Positions 7,862 to 17,733 are shown, numbered from the stretch's first letter. The stretch: 64,000 nucleotides of DNA from GCA-002700125 sp964434385 (GCA_964434385.1 CAYSUW010000002.1:101014-165013), one strand, 5' to 3'. The notes: generated by a model from the sequence alone, not told the origin. Program-made: numbers and translations.

Positions 7862-9520
7862 ATGGTAAAACCTGAACAATCAAAAAGAATCTCAACCTCA
7901 GATGACCTAGAAGTTGGAACTTACTTAAGCATTGCGCAAAAATTTTCTAAAAACGAAAGTAAAACAAAACAAAATAAAGACAACTTATTTCAACCAGGAA
8001 TTCTAATAGTAGACTTTGGATCCCAATATAGTAGATTAATAGCTAGAAGAATTAGAGAATTAAACACTTATTGTGAAATAGTAACTTCTACATCTAAACT
8101 TAATGATATTTCTTCAATTGATATTAAAGGAATTATTCTTTCTGGAGGTCCATCTAGTATTTATGATAAAGATAGCCCCAAAATTCCAGATTGGATTTTC
8201 GGATTAAAACTTCCAATATTAGGTATATGTTATGGAATGCAAGCATTAAGTTTTCAATTAGGAGGAAAAGTTTCTGAAAGCTCAAAAAGAGAGTACGGAT
8301 ATTCTGCAATCACAGTCTCAAAAAAACATAATATTCTTAAAGATTTAAGTAATAATATACCCGTATGGATGAGCCACGGAGATAAAATAATCAATCTCCC
8401 TCCTGGATTTAAATCATATGCCTTCTCTGAAAATAGTCAGAATGCAGTAATAGCAAATGATTCAAACTACATAGGAATACAATTTCATCCAGAAGTTACT
8501 CATACCCCTCAAGGTAAATTAATAATAGATAATTTTATTTCTATCTGTGAATGCCCTAAAAATTGGATTCCTAAAAGTGTAGTAGAACACTCAATTAAAA
8601 ACATTCGTGAACAAGTAGGAGATTCAAAAGTAATATGTGCACTTTCAGGTGGAGTAGATTCATCTGTAGTTGCGATATTACTAGATAGAGCAATAGGAAA
8701 ACAGCTTACATGTATTTTTGTAGATAATGGTTTAATGAGAAAGGAAGAACCTGAAAGAATAAGAAAGGTTTTTGAAGGAAAGTTCGGATTAAATTTGAAA
8801 TTCATTAATGCATCTAAAAGTTTTCTTACAGCCCTTAAAGGCATCACAGATCCAGAGGAAAAAAGAAAAATTATTGGAAGAGAATTTATATCTGTATTTG
8901 AAAAACATTCGTCAAAACTAGGAAACGTTGAATTCTTAGCACAAGGCACTCTATATCCCGACGTAATAGAATCAAAAACTTCAGATACATCAACTAGCGA
9001 TAAAATAAAAACTCATCATAATGTAGGAGGGTTACCTGAAAATATGAAAATGCGTTTAATTGAACCATTGAAATTCATGTTTAAAGATGAAGTTCGCCTA
9101 GCAGGATTAGAATTAAAATTAGATAAAGAAATAGTTAATAGACAACCTTTTCCAGGTCCAGGTTTAGCAATTAGAATTATCGGAGAGGTAACTTCAGAAA
9201 AACTCAGAATATTAAAAAACGTTGACTGGATAGTAATGAACGAAATTAAAAAGAACGATGTTTATAATGAATTATGGCAAAGTTTTGCAGTATTAACTAA
9301 TACTCAAACTGTAGGTGTAATGGGAGATCAAAGAACTTATAGTTATGTTGTTGCTTTAAGATGCGTAAAAAGTGAAGATGCCATGACAGCTGACTGGGCT
9401 AGACTTCCTTATGATTTATTGGGGAATATTTCTACAAGAATAGTTAACGAAGTCCCTGAAATCAACAGGGTTGTATATGACATTACTAGTAAACCTCCAG
9501 GAACTATTGAGTGGGAATAA
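7862..9520 (+). CDS. guaA: GMP synthase (glutamine-hydrolysing) with N-terminal extension
   Basis: GuaA aminates XMP to GMP using glutamine and ATP. The glutaminase domain starts at about residue 46 with ILIVDFGSQYSRLI. It carries the nucleophile Cys123 in GICYGMQAL and the His209/Glu211 pair in QFHPEVT. The ATP pyrophosphatase loop LSGGVDSSVV is at 261-270, and the C-terminal dimerisation domain ends in KPPGTIEWE. The protein is 552 residues, longer than the roughly 510-525 usual, because of about 45 Lys/Ser-rich leader residues. No in-frame ATG, GTG or TTG lies between the first ATG and the conserved domain, so the leader appears to be translated. It heads the purine run, 3 nt before purD. 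Confidence 0.95.
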   Translation: MVKPEQSKRISTSDDLEVGTYLSIAQKFSKNESKTKQNKDNLFQPGILIVDFGSQYSRLIARRIRELNTYCEIVTSTSKLNDISSIDIKGIILSGGPSSIYDKDSPKIPDWIFGLKLPILGICYGMQALSFQLGGKVSESSKREYGYSAITVSKKHNILKDLSNNIPVWMSHGDKIINLPPGFKSYAFSENSQNAVIANDSNYIGIQFHPEVTHTPQGKLIIDNFISICECPKNWIPKSVVEHSIKNIREQVGDSKVICALSGGVDSSVVAILLDRAIGKQLTCIFVDNGLMRKEEPERIRKVFEGKFGLNLKFINASKSFLTALKGITDPEEKRKIIGREFISVFEKHSSKLGNVEFLAQGTLYPDVIESKTSDTSTSDKIKTHHNVGGLPENMKMRLIEPLKFMFKDEVRLAGLELKLDKEIVNRQPFPGPGLAIRIIGEVTSEKLRILKNVDWIVMNEIKKNDVYNELWQSFAVLTNTQTVGVMGDQRTYSYVVALRCVKSEDAMTADWARLPYDLLGNISTRIVNEVPEINRVVYDITSKPPGTIEWE

Positions 9521-9523
9521 TTC

Positions 9524-10795
9524 ATGAACGTATTAATAATTGGTAATGGCGGCAGAGAAAATGCACTAGCTTGGAAAGTAAAAAATAGTCCCCTACTCAC
9601 TAATCTTTTTATCTCTCCGGGAAATGCAGGCACAGATCAGTTAGGAAAAAATATTGACATAGATGTTTCTCAAAAAACAGAAATTTTAAAGTTTGTTAAA
9701 TCTAACAAAATTGATCTAACTTTAGTAGGCCCTGAAGCACCATTAGAAGACGGGATAGTAGATCTATTTGTATCAGAAAAACAATTAATTTTTGGTCCTT
9801 CTAAAAAAGCTGCTCAAATTGAAACTTCAAAAGTTTGGGCAAAAAATTTAATGACAAAATATGATATTCCTACTGCAAAATTCTTTTCATTCAATGATTT
9901 CACTTCAGCAGAAAAATTTATTTTGTCTCAAAAAAAATTATCCTGGGTTATCAAAGCTGACGGTTTGGCAGCTGGAAAAGGAGTAATACTAACAAATAAT
10001 AAAGAAGAATCTATAAATGCCCTAAAACAAATATTAATTGATAGGAAATTTGGAAACGCAGGAAATAAAATTATTATTGAAGAAATGTTATTTGGAAAAG
10101 AAGTTAGCATATTTTCATTCGTAAATGGTAAATTTGTTTCCTCACACATCTCAGCATGTGATTACAAAAGATCTCATGATGGTGATAAAGGTTTAAATAC
10201 AGGTGGAATGGGAGCTTATAGTCCTCCAGAATTTTGGAATGAAAACCTTTCTACCACTATCCATGAAGAAATAATGATCCCTACAGCTAATGCTCTAGTT
10301 GAAGAAAATGCTCCATTCAACGGAATGCTTTATGGCGGAATAATGTTAACAAGTGATGGTCCCAAGGTATTAGAATTCAACTGTAGATTCGGAGATCCTG
10401 AGACCCAAGTAATTCTTCCAAAACTAAGTTCTGACATCATAGAAATTTGTTATAATACTGCAAAAAATACCCTCAATGAAAAAACTCCAATTAAATGGAA
10501 TAATGATAATTGTGTAGGAGTAGTAATTACTTCTGGTGGTTATCCAGAAAGTTATAAAACTGGACATGAAATTAAATTAAGTAGTAACCCAGTTAACAAC
10601 TCATTAATATTTCATTCAGGGACAAAAATAGAAAATGATGGAAAAATCACTACAAATGGTGGTAGAGTTTTAGTTTCAGTTGGAATAGGTGAAACAATGA
10701 CCATTGCAAAAAATAAAGCATATCAAAATATAGATAATATCTATTTTAAAAATATGTACTTTAGAAAAGACATATCTGAGAGAGCATTATCATAG
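9524..10795 (+). CDS. purD: Phosphoribosylamine-glycine ligase
   Basis: PurD joins glycine to phosphoribosylamine with ATP, the second step of de novo purine synthesis. The 423 residues open with the family signature NVLIIGNGGRENALAWK. Next come PEAPLEDGI and the ATP-grasp core with VIKADGLAAGKGV (about 142-154), then KVLEFNCRFGDPETQ with the metal-binding acidic and Asn residues. Length is normal. It begins 3 nt after guaA and is followed 7 nt later by purB. Confidence 0.97.
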   Translation: MNVLIIGNGGRENALAWKVKNSPLLTNLFISPGNAGTDQLGKNIDIDVSQKTEILKFVKSNKIDLTLVGPEAPLEDGIVDLFVSEKQLIFGPSKKAAQIETSKVWAKNLMTKYDIPTAKFFSFNDFTSAEKFILSQKKLSWVIKADGLAAGKGVILTNNKEESINALKQILIDRKFGNAGNKIIIEEMLFGKEVSIFSFVNGKFVSSHISACDYKRSHDGDKGLNTGGMGAYSPPEFWNENLSTTIHEEIMIPTANALVEENAPFNGMLYGGIMLTSDGPKVLEFNCRFGDPETQVILPKLSSDIIEICYNTAKNTLNEKTPIKWNNDNCVGVVITSGGYPESYKTGHEIKLSSNPVNNSLIFHSGTKIENDGKITTNGGRVLVSVGIGETMTIAKNKAYQNIDNIYFKNMYFRKDISERALS

Positions 10796-10802
10796 GACAA
10801 AT

Positions 10803-12101
10803 ATGATAGATAGATACAGCAGAAAAAAAATGAAATCTATTTGGGAAGAAGATTCCACATTTGATATTTGGTTAATAATTGAAATTGCTACATGTCAAGC
10901 TTGGGCTGAAAGAGGTCTAATTTCAAACAGTGACATGGAAAAGATTAAAAAAGCAAAATTCAATAAAAAATCTTATGAAAATTGGTTTTCTGAAACCAAA
11001 CATGATTTAGTTTCATTCACAAGAGCTGTAGGAGAAAGTTTAGGAGATGAAAAAAGATGGATTCACCATGGTCTTACTTCCAATGATGTGAAAGATACAG
11101 CATTAAGCTTACAACTTGTAAATAGCTTAAAAATAATCGATGAAGATGTTAAAAAACTAAAAGATTCCATTAAAAAAAGAGCCATTGAATTTAAGAATAC
11201 TCCATGCATAGGAAGGTCTCATGGAATCCATGCAGAACCTATGAGCTTCGGCTTAAAGTTAGCCCTCTGGTGGGATGAATTAAATAGACATGAAAAAAGA
11301 ATTAACCAACTAATGAGTGTAGTTAATGTTGGGAAAATATCTGGTCCAGTTGGAAGCCACGCTAGCATCCCTCCTTCAATAGAAGAAAAAGTATGTGAAT
11401 TATTAGGTCTAAAACCTGCTCCAGTTTCCAATCAAATTATCCAAAGAGATAGACATGCAGATTGTATACAAAAATTATCCTTAATTTGTTCTAGCATAGA
11501 GAAATTTGCTACTGAAATCAGATCTTTACAAAGAACTGAAATAGGAGAGGTCCAAGAACCATTTGGGACTAAGGGATTTGTATCAACAGGATCTTCTTCA
11601 ATGCCACACAAGAGAAACCCTGAACTTTCCGAAAGAATTTGTGGTCTAGCTAGGATAGTAAGATCCAACTCTATTACTGCTCTAGAAAACATCCCATTAT
11701 GGCATGAAAGAGATATATCGCATTCATCTTCAGAGAGAATAATTATTCCAGACTCATTTTTAGCAACAGATTATATTATTGATACATTTGAAAAAATCAT
11801 AAGCAAAATGAATGTCTTTCCTAAAAAGATGTACGAAAATCTTAACAAAGGAGGAGGAATAGTTTTTTCAGAAAGAATTATGCTAGCTTTAGTAGAAAAA
11901 GGGATTCCTAGAGAAGATGCTTACAAAACGATACAAAAACAAGCATTATATTCTGTAGATAATTCAAAAAACTTTAGAGAAGAAATTCAAAAAGAAAAGT
12001 TAATTAAAGATAACTTTACAAAAAATGAACTTTCTTCTTTGTTCGATTACTCATATTATTTAAGGTTTACAGATGAAATATTTTCTAGATTAAATTTTTA
12101 A
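10803..12101 (+). CDS. purB: Adenylosuccinate lyase
   Basis: PurB performs two fumarate-releasing steps, SAICAR to AICAR and adenylosuccinate to AMP. The 432-residue protein belongs to the fumarase/aspartase superfamily. It shows HHGLTSNDVKDTA (about 83-95), GRSHGIHAEP with the catalytic His, and the flexible signature loop GSSSMPHKRNP at about residues 263-273 with the catalytic Ser. It is 7 nt downstream of purD and 7 nt upstream of purC. Confidence 0.97.
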   Translation: MIDRYSRKKMKSIWEEDSTFDIWLIIEIATCQAWAERGLISNSDMEKIKKAKFNKKSYENWFSETKHDLVSFTRAVGESLGDEKRWIHHGLTSNDVKDTALSLQLVNSLKIIDEDVKKLKDSIKKRAIEFKNTPCIGRSHGIHAEPMSFGLKLALWWDELNRHEKRINQLMSVVNVGKISGPVGSHASIPPSIEEKVCELLGLKPAPVSNQIIQRDRHADCIQKLSLICSSIEKFATEIRSLQRTEIGEVQEPFGTKGFVSTGSSSMPHKRNPELSERICGLARIVRSNSITALENIPLWHERDISHSSSERIIIPDSFLATDYIIDTFEKIISKMNVFPKKMYENLNKGGGIVFSERIMLALVEKGIPREDAYKTIQKQALYSVDNSKNFREEIQKEKLIKDNFTKNELSSLFDYSYYLRFTDEIFSRLNF

Positions 12102-12108
12102 GGAAAAA

Positions 12109-13005
12109 ATGAACTCAATTTATGAAACAAATTTACCAGGACTAACTCATAGAGGAAAAGTAAGAGATACATATGAACTCAAAGACAATTTATTGTTAAT
12201 GATTGTCACTGATAGAATTTCTGCTTTTGATGTTGTTCTACCTGATCCTATACCTGGAAAAGGTAAAATACTCGCATCAATGTCTAAGTTTTGGTTCAAC
12301 ACTACTAAGCACATTATTCCAAACCATTTTATTGGCTTAGCATCCGAACCAGAAACCTTTGAACTAATAAAAGATAACGAGATATCTCATTTATTAAATG
12401 ATGAAATAAAAGAAAGAGCAATGGTGGTTAAAAAGGCTAAAAGGATTGATATAGAATGTATAGTAAGAGGATATATTACTGGTTCAGCTTGGAGTGAATA
12501 TAAAAAAACTCAGCAGATAAATAAAATTAATATTGAGCCCGGTTTAGTCGAAGCTCAAAAGTTTCCTGAATTTTTATTCACACCAAGTACAAAAGCCGAA
12601 ATTGGACATGATGAACCATTATCTCCAAAAGAAACCTATGATTTAATTGGTGAAGATTTAACAAAGAATCTTGAACGAATAAGTATTGATATTTTCTCTT
12701 TTGCACATGAATATTCATTATCCAAGGGAATTATTTTAGCTGACACAAAAATGGAATTTGGGTTTTTAAACGATCAATTGATATTAATAGACGAACTCTT
12801 AACACCAGACTCTAGTAGATTCTGGGCTTCAAATGATTATAAACTAGGAAAATCACCAGAACCTTTTGATAAACAATACCTTAGGAATTGGTTAACAGAT
12901 CAGGATTGGGATAAAAACCCCCCAGCCCCTAGCCTTCCAGAGAAAATTATTAATCAAACAATAGAAAAATATTCAGAAAGTTTTCAAATATTAACTTCCA
13001 ATTAA
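12109..13005 (+). CDS. purC: SAICAR synthetase (phosphoribosylaminoimidazole-succinocarboxamide synthase)
   Basis: PurC condenses CAIR with aspartate using ATP. The 298 residues resemble the longer, monomer-type bacterial and fungal PurC. Motifs include HRGKVRDTYEL near the N-terminus, the nucleotide-binding IVTDRISAFDVVLP, ECIVRGYITGSAWSEY, and LADTKMEFGF followed by LIDELLTPDSSRFW near the C-terminus. An AAGG ribosome-binding site precedes the ATG. It sits between purB and the DUF3105 gene in one direction of transcription. Confidence 0.97.
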   Translation: MNSIYETNLPGLTHRGKVRDTYELKDNLLLMIVTDRISAFDVVLPDPIPGKGKILASMSKFWFNTTKHIIPNHFIGLASEPETFELIKDNEISHLLNDEIKERAMVVKKAKRIDIECIVRGYITGSAWSEYKKTQQINKINIEPGLVEAQKFPEFLFTPSTKAEIGHDEPLSPKETYDLIGEDLTKNLERISIDIFSFAHEYSLSKGIILADTKMEFGFLNDQLILIDELLTPDSSRFWASNDYKLGKSPEPFDKQYLRNWLTDQDWDKNPPAPSLPEKIINQTIEKYSESFQILTSN

Positions 13006-13014
13006 GATATACAT

Positions 13015-13728
13015 ATGAATAAAGAAAAAAACTCCAAACATAATTCTAGAAAAGCAGAACATCGAAGAGGGATGTCGAAAGGTCAAATAAGGGCTGAAAG
13101 ACGAGAAAGAAGTCAATCAAAGAAAAAAAGAAAACGATTCGTCATATATTCTGTAGTAATTCTAATTGCTGTTCTTTTAATTCTAAGTCTGGTATTACCT
13201 AGTTTTTCTCAGAGAAATACTCAAAAAAGTATATCGAGAGATCCACAACCATTTAATGCATCTGGTCCCACTCCTGCATTAGAAGACATGGGGAGCCAAG
13301 TAATTCCTGTAGGTTCATCTCACGTACCTTATTCTACAAAACCTGCTACATCAGGACCTTATTGGTATATAAAACCTGACGTAGAAGATTTAGCTAAAGA
13401 AGGAGCTCCAATTAAATGGGGAATTTATGATAAAGAAATTGCAGATGAAGTTTTAATTCATAATTTAATTAGAGGTGGAATTGGAATTCATTATAATTGC
13501 CCTGATGGTTGTAAAACTCTAGTAAAAAAATTAAAAGATATTATTCCAGGAAACAAATCTCAATTTGTCATGTCTCCATACTCAGGAATGCCATCTAAGA
13601 TAGCTATTACTTCTTGGAGACATTTAATGTATCTAGATGAATTCGATAGCGAAAGGATAAAAGAATTTATAACATCTTATAAAGATAGAGCTCCTCAAAG
13701 TATTCCCGGTAACTATTGGCCAAATTAA
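13015..13728 (+). CDS. DUF3105 single-pass membrane protein
   Basis: The first 41 residues of this 237-residue protein are extremely basic (Lys/Arg-rich). They are followed by one hydrophobic segment (about 42-62), which predicts an N-in anchor with an external domain. The outer domain carries the DUF3105 pattern: HVPYSTKPATSGPYW, VLIHNLIRGGIGIHYNCPDGC with paired Cys, then ITSWRHLMYL. The biochemical function of DUF3105 is unknown to me. It lies 9 nt after purC and 3 nt before purS, so it is embedded in the purine run without an evident metabolic link. Confidence 0.82.
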   Translation: MNKEKNSKHNSRKAEHRRGMSKGQIRAERRERSQSKKKRKRFVIYSVVILIAVLLILSLVLPSFSQRNTQKSISRDPQPFNASGPTPALEDMGSQVIPVGSSHVPYSTKPATSGPYWYIKPDVEDLAKEGAPIKWGIYDKEIADEVLIHNLIRGGIGIHYNCPDGCKTLVKKLKDIIPGNKSQFVMSPYSGMPSKIAITSWRHLMYLDEFDSERIKEFITSYKDRAPQSIPGNYWPN

Positions 13729-13731
13729 TTT

Positions 13732-13989
13732 ATGATTTTTCAATCAACTATTTACGTCAAATATAAATCAGGAATAAGTGATCCTGAAAGCATCAATATT
13801 TTGTCTGCTTTGGATAAATTAAGTTTTGATAGTGTGAAAAATCTTTCCACAGGAAAATTTTTTGAAATAAAAATAGAATCAAAAGATTTAAAAACTGCCC
13901 ATAAAGAAATTAAAGAAATCTGCAATCAACTACTGATAAATCCAGTGATTGAACAATTCGAATATAAAGTTTCAGAATTTAACCAATAA
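13732..13989 (+). CDS. purS: Phosphoribosylformylglycinamidine synthase subunit PurS
   Basis: PurS is the small structural subunit of the PurLQS complex that makes FGAM. The 85-residue length is typical. The sequence begins with FQSTIYVKYKSGISDPE, includes the FDSVKNLSTGKFFEIKI core, and ends with the NPVIEQFEYKV pattern common to PurS. purQ and purL are not in the window. The next gene, hisB, is convergent and overlaps its 3' end by 11 nt, so the purine run stops here and the partner subunits must lie elsewhere. Confidence 0.9.
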   Translation: MIFQSTIYVKYKSGISDPESINILSALDKLSFDSVKNLSTGKFFEIKIESKDLKTAHKEIKEICNQLLINPVIEQFEYKVSEFNQ

Positions 13990-14575
13990 CACCTTTTGTA
14001 CTTGGAACTGTGTAAGAATCATCTTTTTTACATGCAGCCTTTAATGCTCTAGAGAATGCTTTAAAAGTAGCCTCTATAATATGATGTTCATTCTTACCTT
14101 TTACAACAGAAATATGAAGTGACATTTTTGATTCTACAGCCAAACTTTCAAAAAAGTGCCTTGCTAAATCTGTCGGAAATTCTCCTATCTGGCTTGAAGG
14201 AAGAATACTGATATCATGATATCCTCTACCACCTAAATCCATTACCACTTCAGATAAAGCCTCATCTAGGACAACCCTACAATCCGACATTCTAGTTATT
14301 CCTACCCTTTCCCCTAAGGCAATGTCTAAACAACGTCCAAGAACAATTGCGGTATCCTCAATCAAGTGATGAGGTCCTGTTTCAATATCTCCCTTCGCAG
14401 TTACACTTAAATCAATTGAACCATGCTTCGCGATTTGTTCTAACATATGAGTTAACATTCCATTCTGAGTATCAATTTTTGAAACCCCTTTACCATCTAA
14501 GTTTAACTTAACAAAAATAGAACTTTCTTTAGTATCTCTTTTTAATTCTGCAGTTCTTTTATTAGTTTTTACCAT
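13979..14575 (-). CDS. hisB: Imidazoleglycerol-phosphate dehydratase
   Basis: HisB (IGPD) dehydrates imidazoleglycerol phosphate in histidine synthesis at a di-manganese site. The 198-residue monofunctional form shows HHLIEDTAIVLG and EHHIIEATFKAFSRALK, the two His/Glu metal-binding repeats, plus DLGGRGY. In the N-terminal part the usual D-H-M-L reads T-H-M-L (Thr42-His43), so the Asp before the conserved His is changed. It is the last gene of the his run, 12 nt after hisC, and its end overlaps purS convergently by 11 nt. Confidence 0.94.
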   Translation of the reverse strand: MVKTNKRTAELKRDTKESSIFVKLNLDGKGVSKIDTQNGMLTHMLEQIAKHGSIDLSVTAKGDIETGPHHLIEDTAIVLGRCLDIALGERVGITRMSDCRVVLDEALSEVVMDLGGRGYHDISILPSSQIGEFPTDLARHFFESLAVESKMSLHISVVKGKNEHHIIEATFKAFSRALKAACKKDDSYTVPSTKGVIG

Positions 14576-14587
14576 TTCTTCACCTAT

Positions 14588-15676
14588 TCAATTTTTTAAA
14601 ATTTTCTTCATTACTGAAAGCAATAATTCCATCTGAGTTGTAGTACCAATGGAAAACCTTAACATTTTATCCAATTTGGGATCTGAAAATTTCCTAACAA
14701 AAATCCCGTTAAAAGCTAATTCATTATATACCTCATCAGAGGCAATATCTAAAAATTCAATCAATACAAAATTTCCTTTGGATGGAAACAGCCTTAAACC
14801 TTTAATTTTCTTTAACTCTGATTCAAATATTAGCTTATCTTTTAAGATTAAATTAACTTTTTCAAAAGCAACTTCAGGATTAGATAAAATATTTATCGCT
14901 GCTACCTCAGCTGCTACATTAATATTATATGGTTGCTTTATCTTGATAATATTATCAATTATCTTTGGGTTAGAAATCATATATCCAATCCTCAAACCAG
15001 CTATTCCAGCCCATTTACTAAATGATCTCAATATAACTAAATTACTAAATTTTCTTGTGTATTTTGCTAAAGAAACATTAGCAAATTCAAAATAAGTTTC
15101 ATCAACTACGACAATTATATTGGTTTTTAAAATTTCAAATAACTCTTCTTGATTCAATAAATTACCTGTGGGATTATTCGGTGATGCTAAAAATATCATC
15201 TTAGTATCAGACGTTACCTTAGATAAGATACCTTCTACATCTACATCCCAAGTAGATGTACGAGGGACCGAATATATTTTTGCTCCTATAATTCTTGCAC
15301 CAAAACTATACATTCCAAAAGTAGGTTCACAATCTATAATAGAATCCCCAACATTAACAAAACTCCTAAATAATAAATCTATTAATTCATCAGAGCCAGC
15401 ACCAGCTATTAATTCAGATTCTTCAATTCCTGTATAAGATTTCAATGAAGATCTTAATCTTCTTTGAAATGAATCAGGATAAATACTCAAATCAGAATCT
15501 TTTATATCATTCAGAATACTCTCAGGGGGACCATAAGGATTTTCATTAGCATTTAAACGAATAACATTTTCAGATTTAACTCCTGAAGATTTAACTAGTT
15601 GTTCGTTAGGATCTACAGGAACATAAGGTTCAATATCTTGGATATGTTTATTATAAAATTTTTCTAAATCGAACAT
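14588..15676 (-). CDS. hisC: Histidinol-phosphate aminotransferase
   Basis: HisC is a PLP enzyme that converts imidazole-acetol phosphate to histidinol phosphate. The 362 residues contain RLNANENPYGPP, a typical HisC signature (about 40-51), ASPNNPTGNLL, VVVDETYFEF and the PLP-lysine motif SFSKWAGIAGLRIGY. Length is typical. It is 3 nt from hisD and 12 nt from hisB. The operon context separates it from other class I/II aminotransferases such as DapL. Confidence 0.95.
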   Translation of the reverse strand: MFDLEKFYNKHIQDIEPYVPVDPNEQLVKSSGVKSENVIRLNANENPYGPPESILNDIKDSDLSIYPDSFQRRLRSSLKSYTGIEESELIAGAGSDELIDLLFRSFVNVGDSIIDCEPTFGMYSFGARIIGAKIYSVPRTSTWDVDVEGILSKVTSDTKMIFLASPNNPTGNLLNQEELFEILKTNIIVVVDETYFEFANVSLAKYTRKFSNLVILRSFSKWAGIAGLRIGYMISNPKIIDNIIKIKQPYNINVAAEVAAINILSNPEVAFEKVNLILKDKLIFESELKKIKGLRLFPSKGNFVLIEFLDIASDEVYNELAFNGIFVRKFSDPKLDKMLRFSIGTTTQMELLLSVMKKILKN

Positions 15677-15679
15677 TTA

Positions 15680-17008
15680 TCACTCTTCAAGTATAATTTT
15701 CTTCCTTAATTTAATTGCTTCAGCATGTCCATCTAAATCTTCTAATTTTGCCAAATTTATCACGTCATCAGATAATTCAGACAAATCGTCCTCTCTGATA
15801 TTTACCAGTGGAATAAATTTTAAAAATTGCCTTACACTTAAAGAAGATGCAAATTTGGCAGAACCTTCTGTAGGCATCACATGACTAGGTCCAGCTATAT
15901 AATCTCCAATTACTTCTCCAGATATTTCTCCTAAAAATAATCCTCCTGAATTATTCAAATTATCTATGTAAGCTTCAGGTTCTTCTACTAATAAACTTAG
16001 ATGTTCGGGAGCGATTAAATTGGCTACCTCAATAGCTTCATCAATATCAGAAACTAAAATATTCATTCCTCTATTTTGTAAAGATTTGGAAGCAATATTA
16101 TTTCTTTTAATCTCAGTTAATTGTTCAATTAAAGATTCTTCAACATTTTTTGAAAGTTCCACAGAATTTGTAACTAATATTGGAAACGCAAGTTGGTCAT
16201 GCTCTGCCTGAGCAATTAAATCTGCAGCACATAACTCTGGATTAGCTTTTTCATCCGCTATTATCATAGTCTCAGTAGGACCAAACAATCCATCAATCCC
16301 AACTCTTCCATATACTTTCTTTTTCATTTCAGTAACAAATATATTCCCAGGACCACAAATTAAATCAACTTTTGGAATACTTTCAGTACCAACAGCAAAT
16401 GCAGCAATAGCTTGTGCACCTCCTATATTAAAAACTTTGTCAACACCAGAAACTTTAGCAGCTGCTAGAATATATGGATTTTCTTCCATATTATCTTTTA
16501 CTGGTGATGTAACAATTAAATCTTTTACTCCTGCGATTTTTGCAGGAACAGCAGTCATAAGAACTGTAGATACTAGAGGTGCAGATCCTCCTGGTATATA
16601 TGCTAGAACTTTTTCTATTGGTCTAACAATTTCTCCTAAACCTTTATTTTTATCAAACCATGAAGAAGGAAGAATGTTTAATTGAAAATCTCTTATTCTA
16701 TCTGCCGCAACTTCCATAGATTTAATAATTTCTGGAGAAATTTTTTTCAATGATTCATTTATTTTTACTTCAGAAACTTCAAAATACTCTAACGTACTTC
16801 CATCAAGTTTTTCGCATAATTTTCTTAATGATGAATCTCCGTTTTTCTCTATATCACCTAATATTTCCAAACATAGTTCACTTACAGTCATTTTCTTACC
16901 AAATAATTTCAATATTCCATCTTGAATCATTTCATTAGAACTATCTGAGCCTCTTGGTGTATTTTCTAAGACACTTTTTAATTCGTTAATACCTAATATC
17001 TTTTTCAT
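15680..17008 (-). CDS. hisD: Histidinol dehydrogenase
   Basis: HisD performs the last two oxidations from histidinol to histidine with NAD and zinc. The 442 residues show YIPGGSAPLVSTVLM, VGGAQAIAAFA-type sequence (here NIGGAQAIAAFA), CGPGNIFVTEMKK, DGLFGPTE, IAQAEHDQ with catalytic Glu/His, and GPSHVMPT plus VRQFLK near the C-terminus. All expected motifs are present. It lies 12 nt after hisG and 3 nt before hisC. Confidence 0.97.
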   Translation of the reverse strand: MKKILGINELKSVLENTPRGSDSSNEMIQDGILKLFGKKMTVSELCLEILGDIEKNGDSSLRKLCEKLDGSTLEYFEVSEVKINESLKKISPEIIKSMEVAADRIRDFQLNILPSSWFDKNKGLGEIVRPIEKVLAYIPGGSAPLVSTVLMTAVPAKIAGVKDLIVTSPVKDNMEENPYILAAAKVSGVDKVFNIGGAQAIAAFAVGTESIPKVDLICGPGNIFVTEMKKKVYGRVGIDGLFGPTETMIIADEKANPELCAADLIAQAEHDQLAFPILVTNSVELSKNVEESLIEQLTEIKRNNIASKSLQNRGMNILVSDIDEAIEVANLIAPEHLSLLVEEPEAYIDNLNNSGGLFLGEISGEVIGDYIAGPSHVMPTEGSAKFASSLSVRQFLKFIPLVNIREDDLSELSDDVINLAKLEDLDGHAEAIKLRKKIILEE

Positions 17009-17020
17009 TTTTTGAATCTA

Positions 17021-17719
17021 TTAAAATTTATAATTTAAAATTTCATTAATAATTTTCTTTAAATCTTGTGAAGCAATTAAACCTTCAGGGATTAATGTTT
17101 TTTTACCTATTAATGAAGCTTGGGATTCAAAAACAATTCCATCTTTAAGAATCTTAAGATCATTATCTCGAATGGTTGTTCCAGTAACTGTAATATCTGC
17201 TATCATATCTGCGTATCCTAATATGGGTGCAGCTTCAAATCCACCACTCGCAGAAACTAAAACAAAATAATTCACTCCTGCTTGTTTTAAAAAATTCCTG
17301 ACAAGTTTTGGATACTTAGTAGCAATTCTCAAATCCAATCCTTTATTTCGCAACTGAATTGCAACATCACTTAAATCTGAGAGATATGATACGTCTAACC
17401 ATGAATTTGGACATGCTAGTACTAATTTTGCATCTCCAAACCCTAGATTCTGAATTATAACCCCTGTGGATTCTGAATTTTTCCTATACTCATAATATCT
17501 ATCAAGTCCCACTATACCCAAATCTCCATTTCCGCTCTCCACCTCTTCAGTAATATCAGAAGATCTTTGAAATAAAACATCAACATTCATCCCTTTTATA
17601 TAACCAATATATTTGCGAGATTTTTCTTTTATCACTGAAATATTATTTTTTTCAAGTAAATTCAAAGCTCCTTCTGATAGAGCTCCTTCTGAAGGTAATA
17701 GTAATCTCAATTTATTCAT
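17021..17719 (-). CDS. hisG: ATP phosphoribosyltransferase, short form
   Basis: HisG starts histidine synthesis by joining ATP and PRPP. At 232 residues this is the short form, which lacks the C-terminal regulatory domain and needs HisZ. The sequence starts LRLLLPSEGALSEGALNLL and has FQRSSDITEEVESGNGDLGIVGLDRY in the middle. The PRPP-binding region GYADMIADITVTGTTIRDNDL follows. The immediately upstream gene is hisZ, 14 nt away, which fits the split enzyme. Confidence 0.96.
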   Translation of the reverse strand: MNKLRLLLPSEGALSEGALNLLEKNNISVIKEKSRKYIGYIKGMNVDVLFQRSSDITEEVESGNGDLGIVGLDRYYEYRKNSESTGVIIQNLGFGDAKLVLACPNSWLDVSYLSDLSDVAIQLRNKGLDLRIATKYPKLVRNFLKQAGVNYFVLVSASGGFEAAPILGYADMIADITVTGTTIRDNDLKILKDGIVFESQASLIGKKTLIPEGLIASQDLKKIINEILNYKF

Positions 17720-17733
17720 AATTTTTCATTTTC

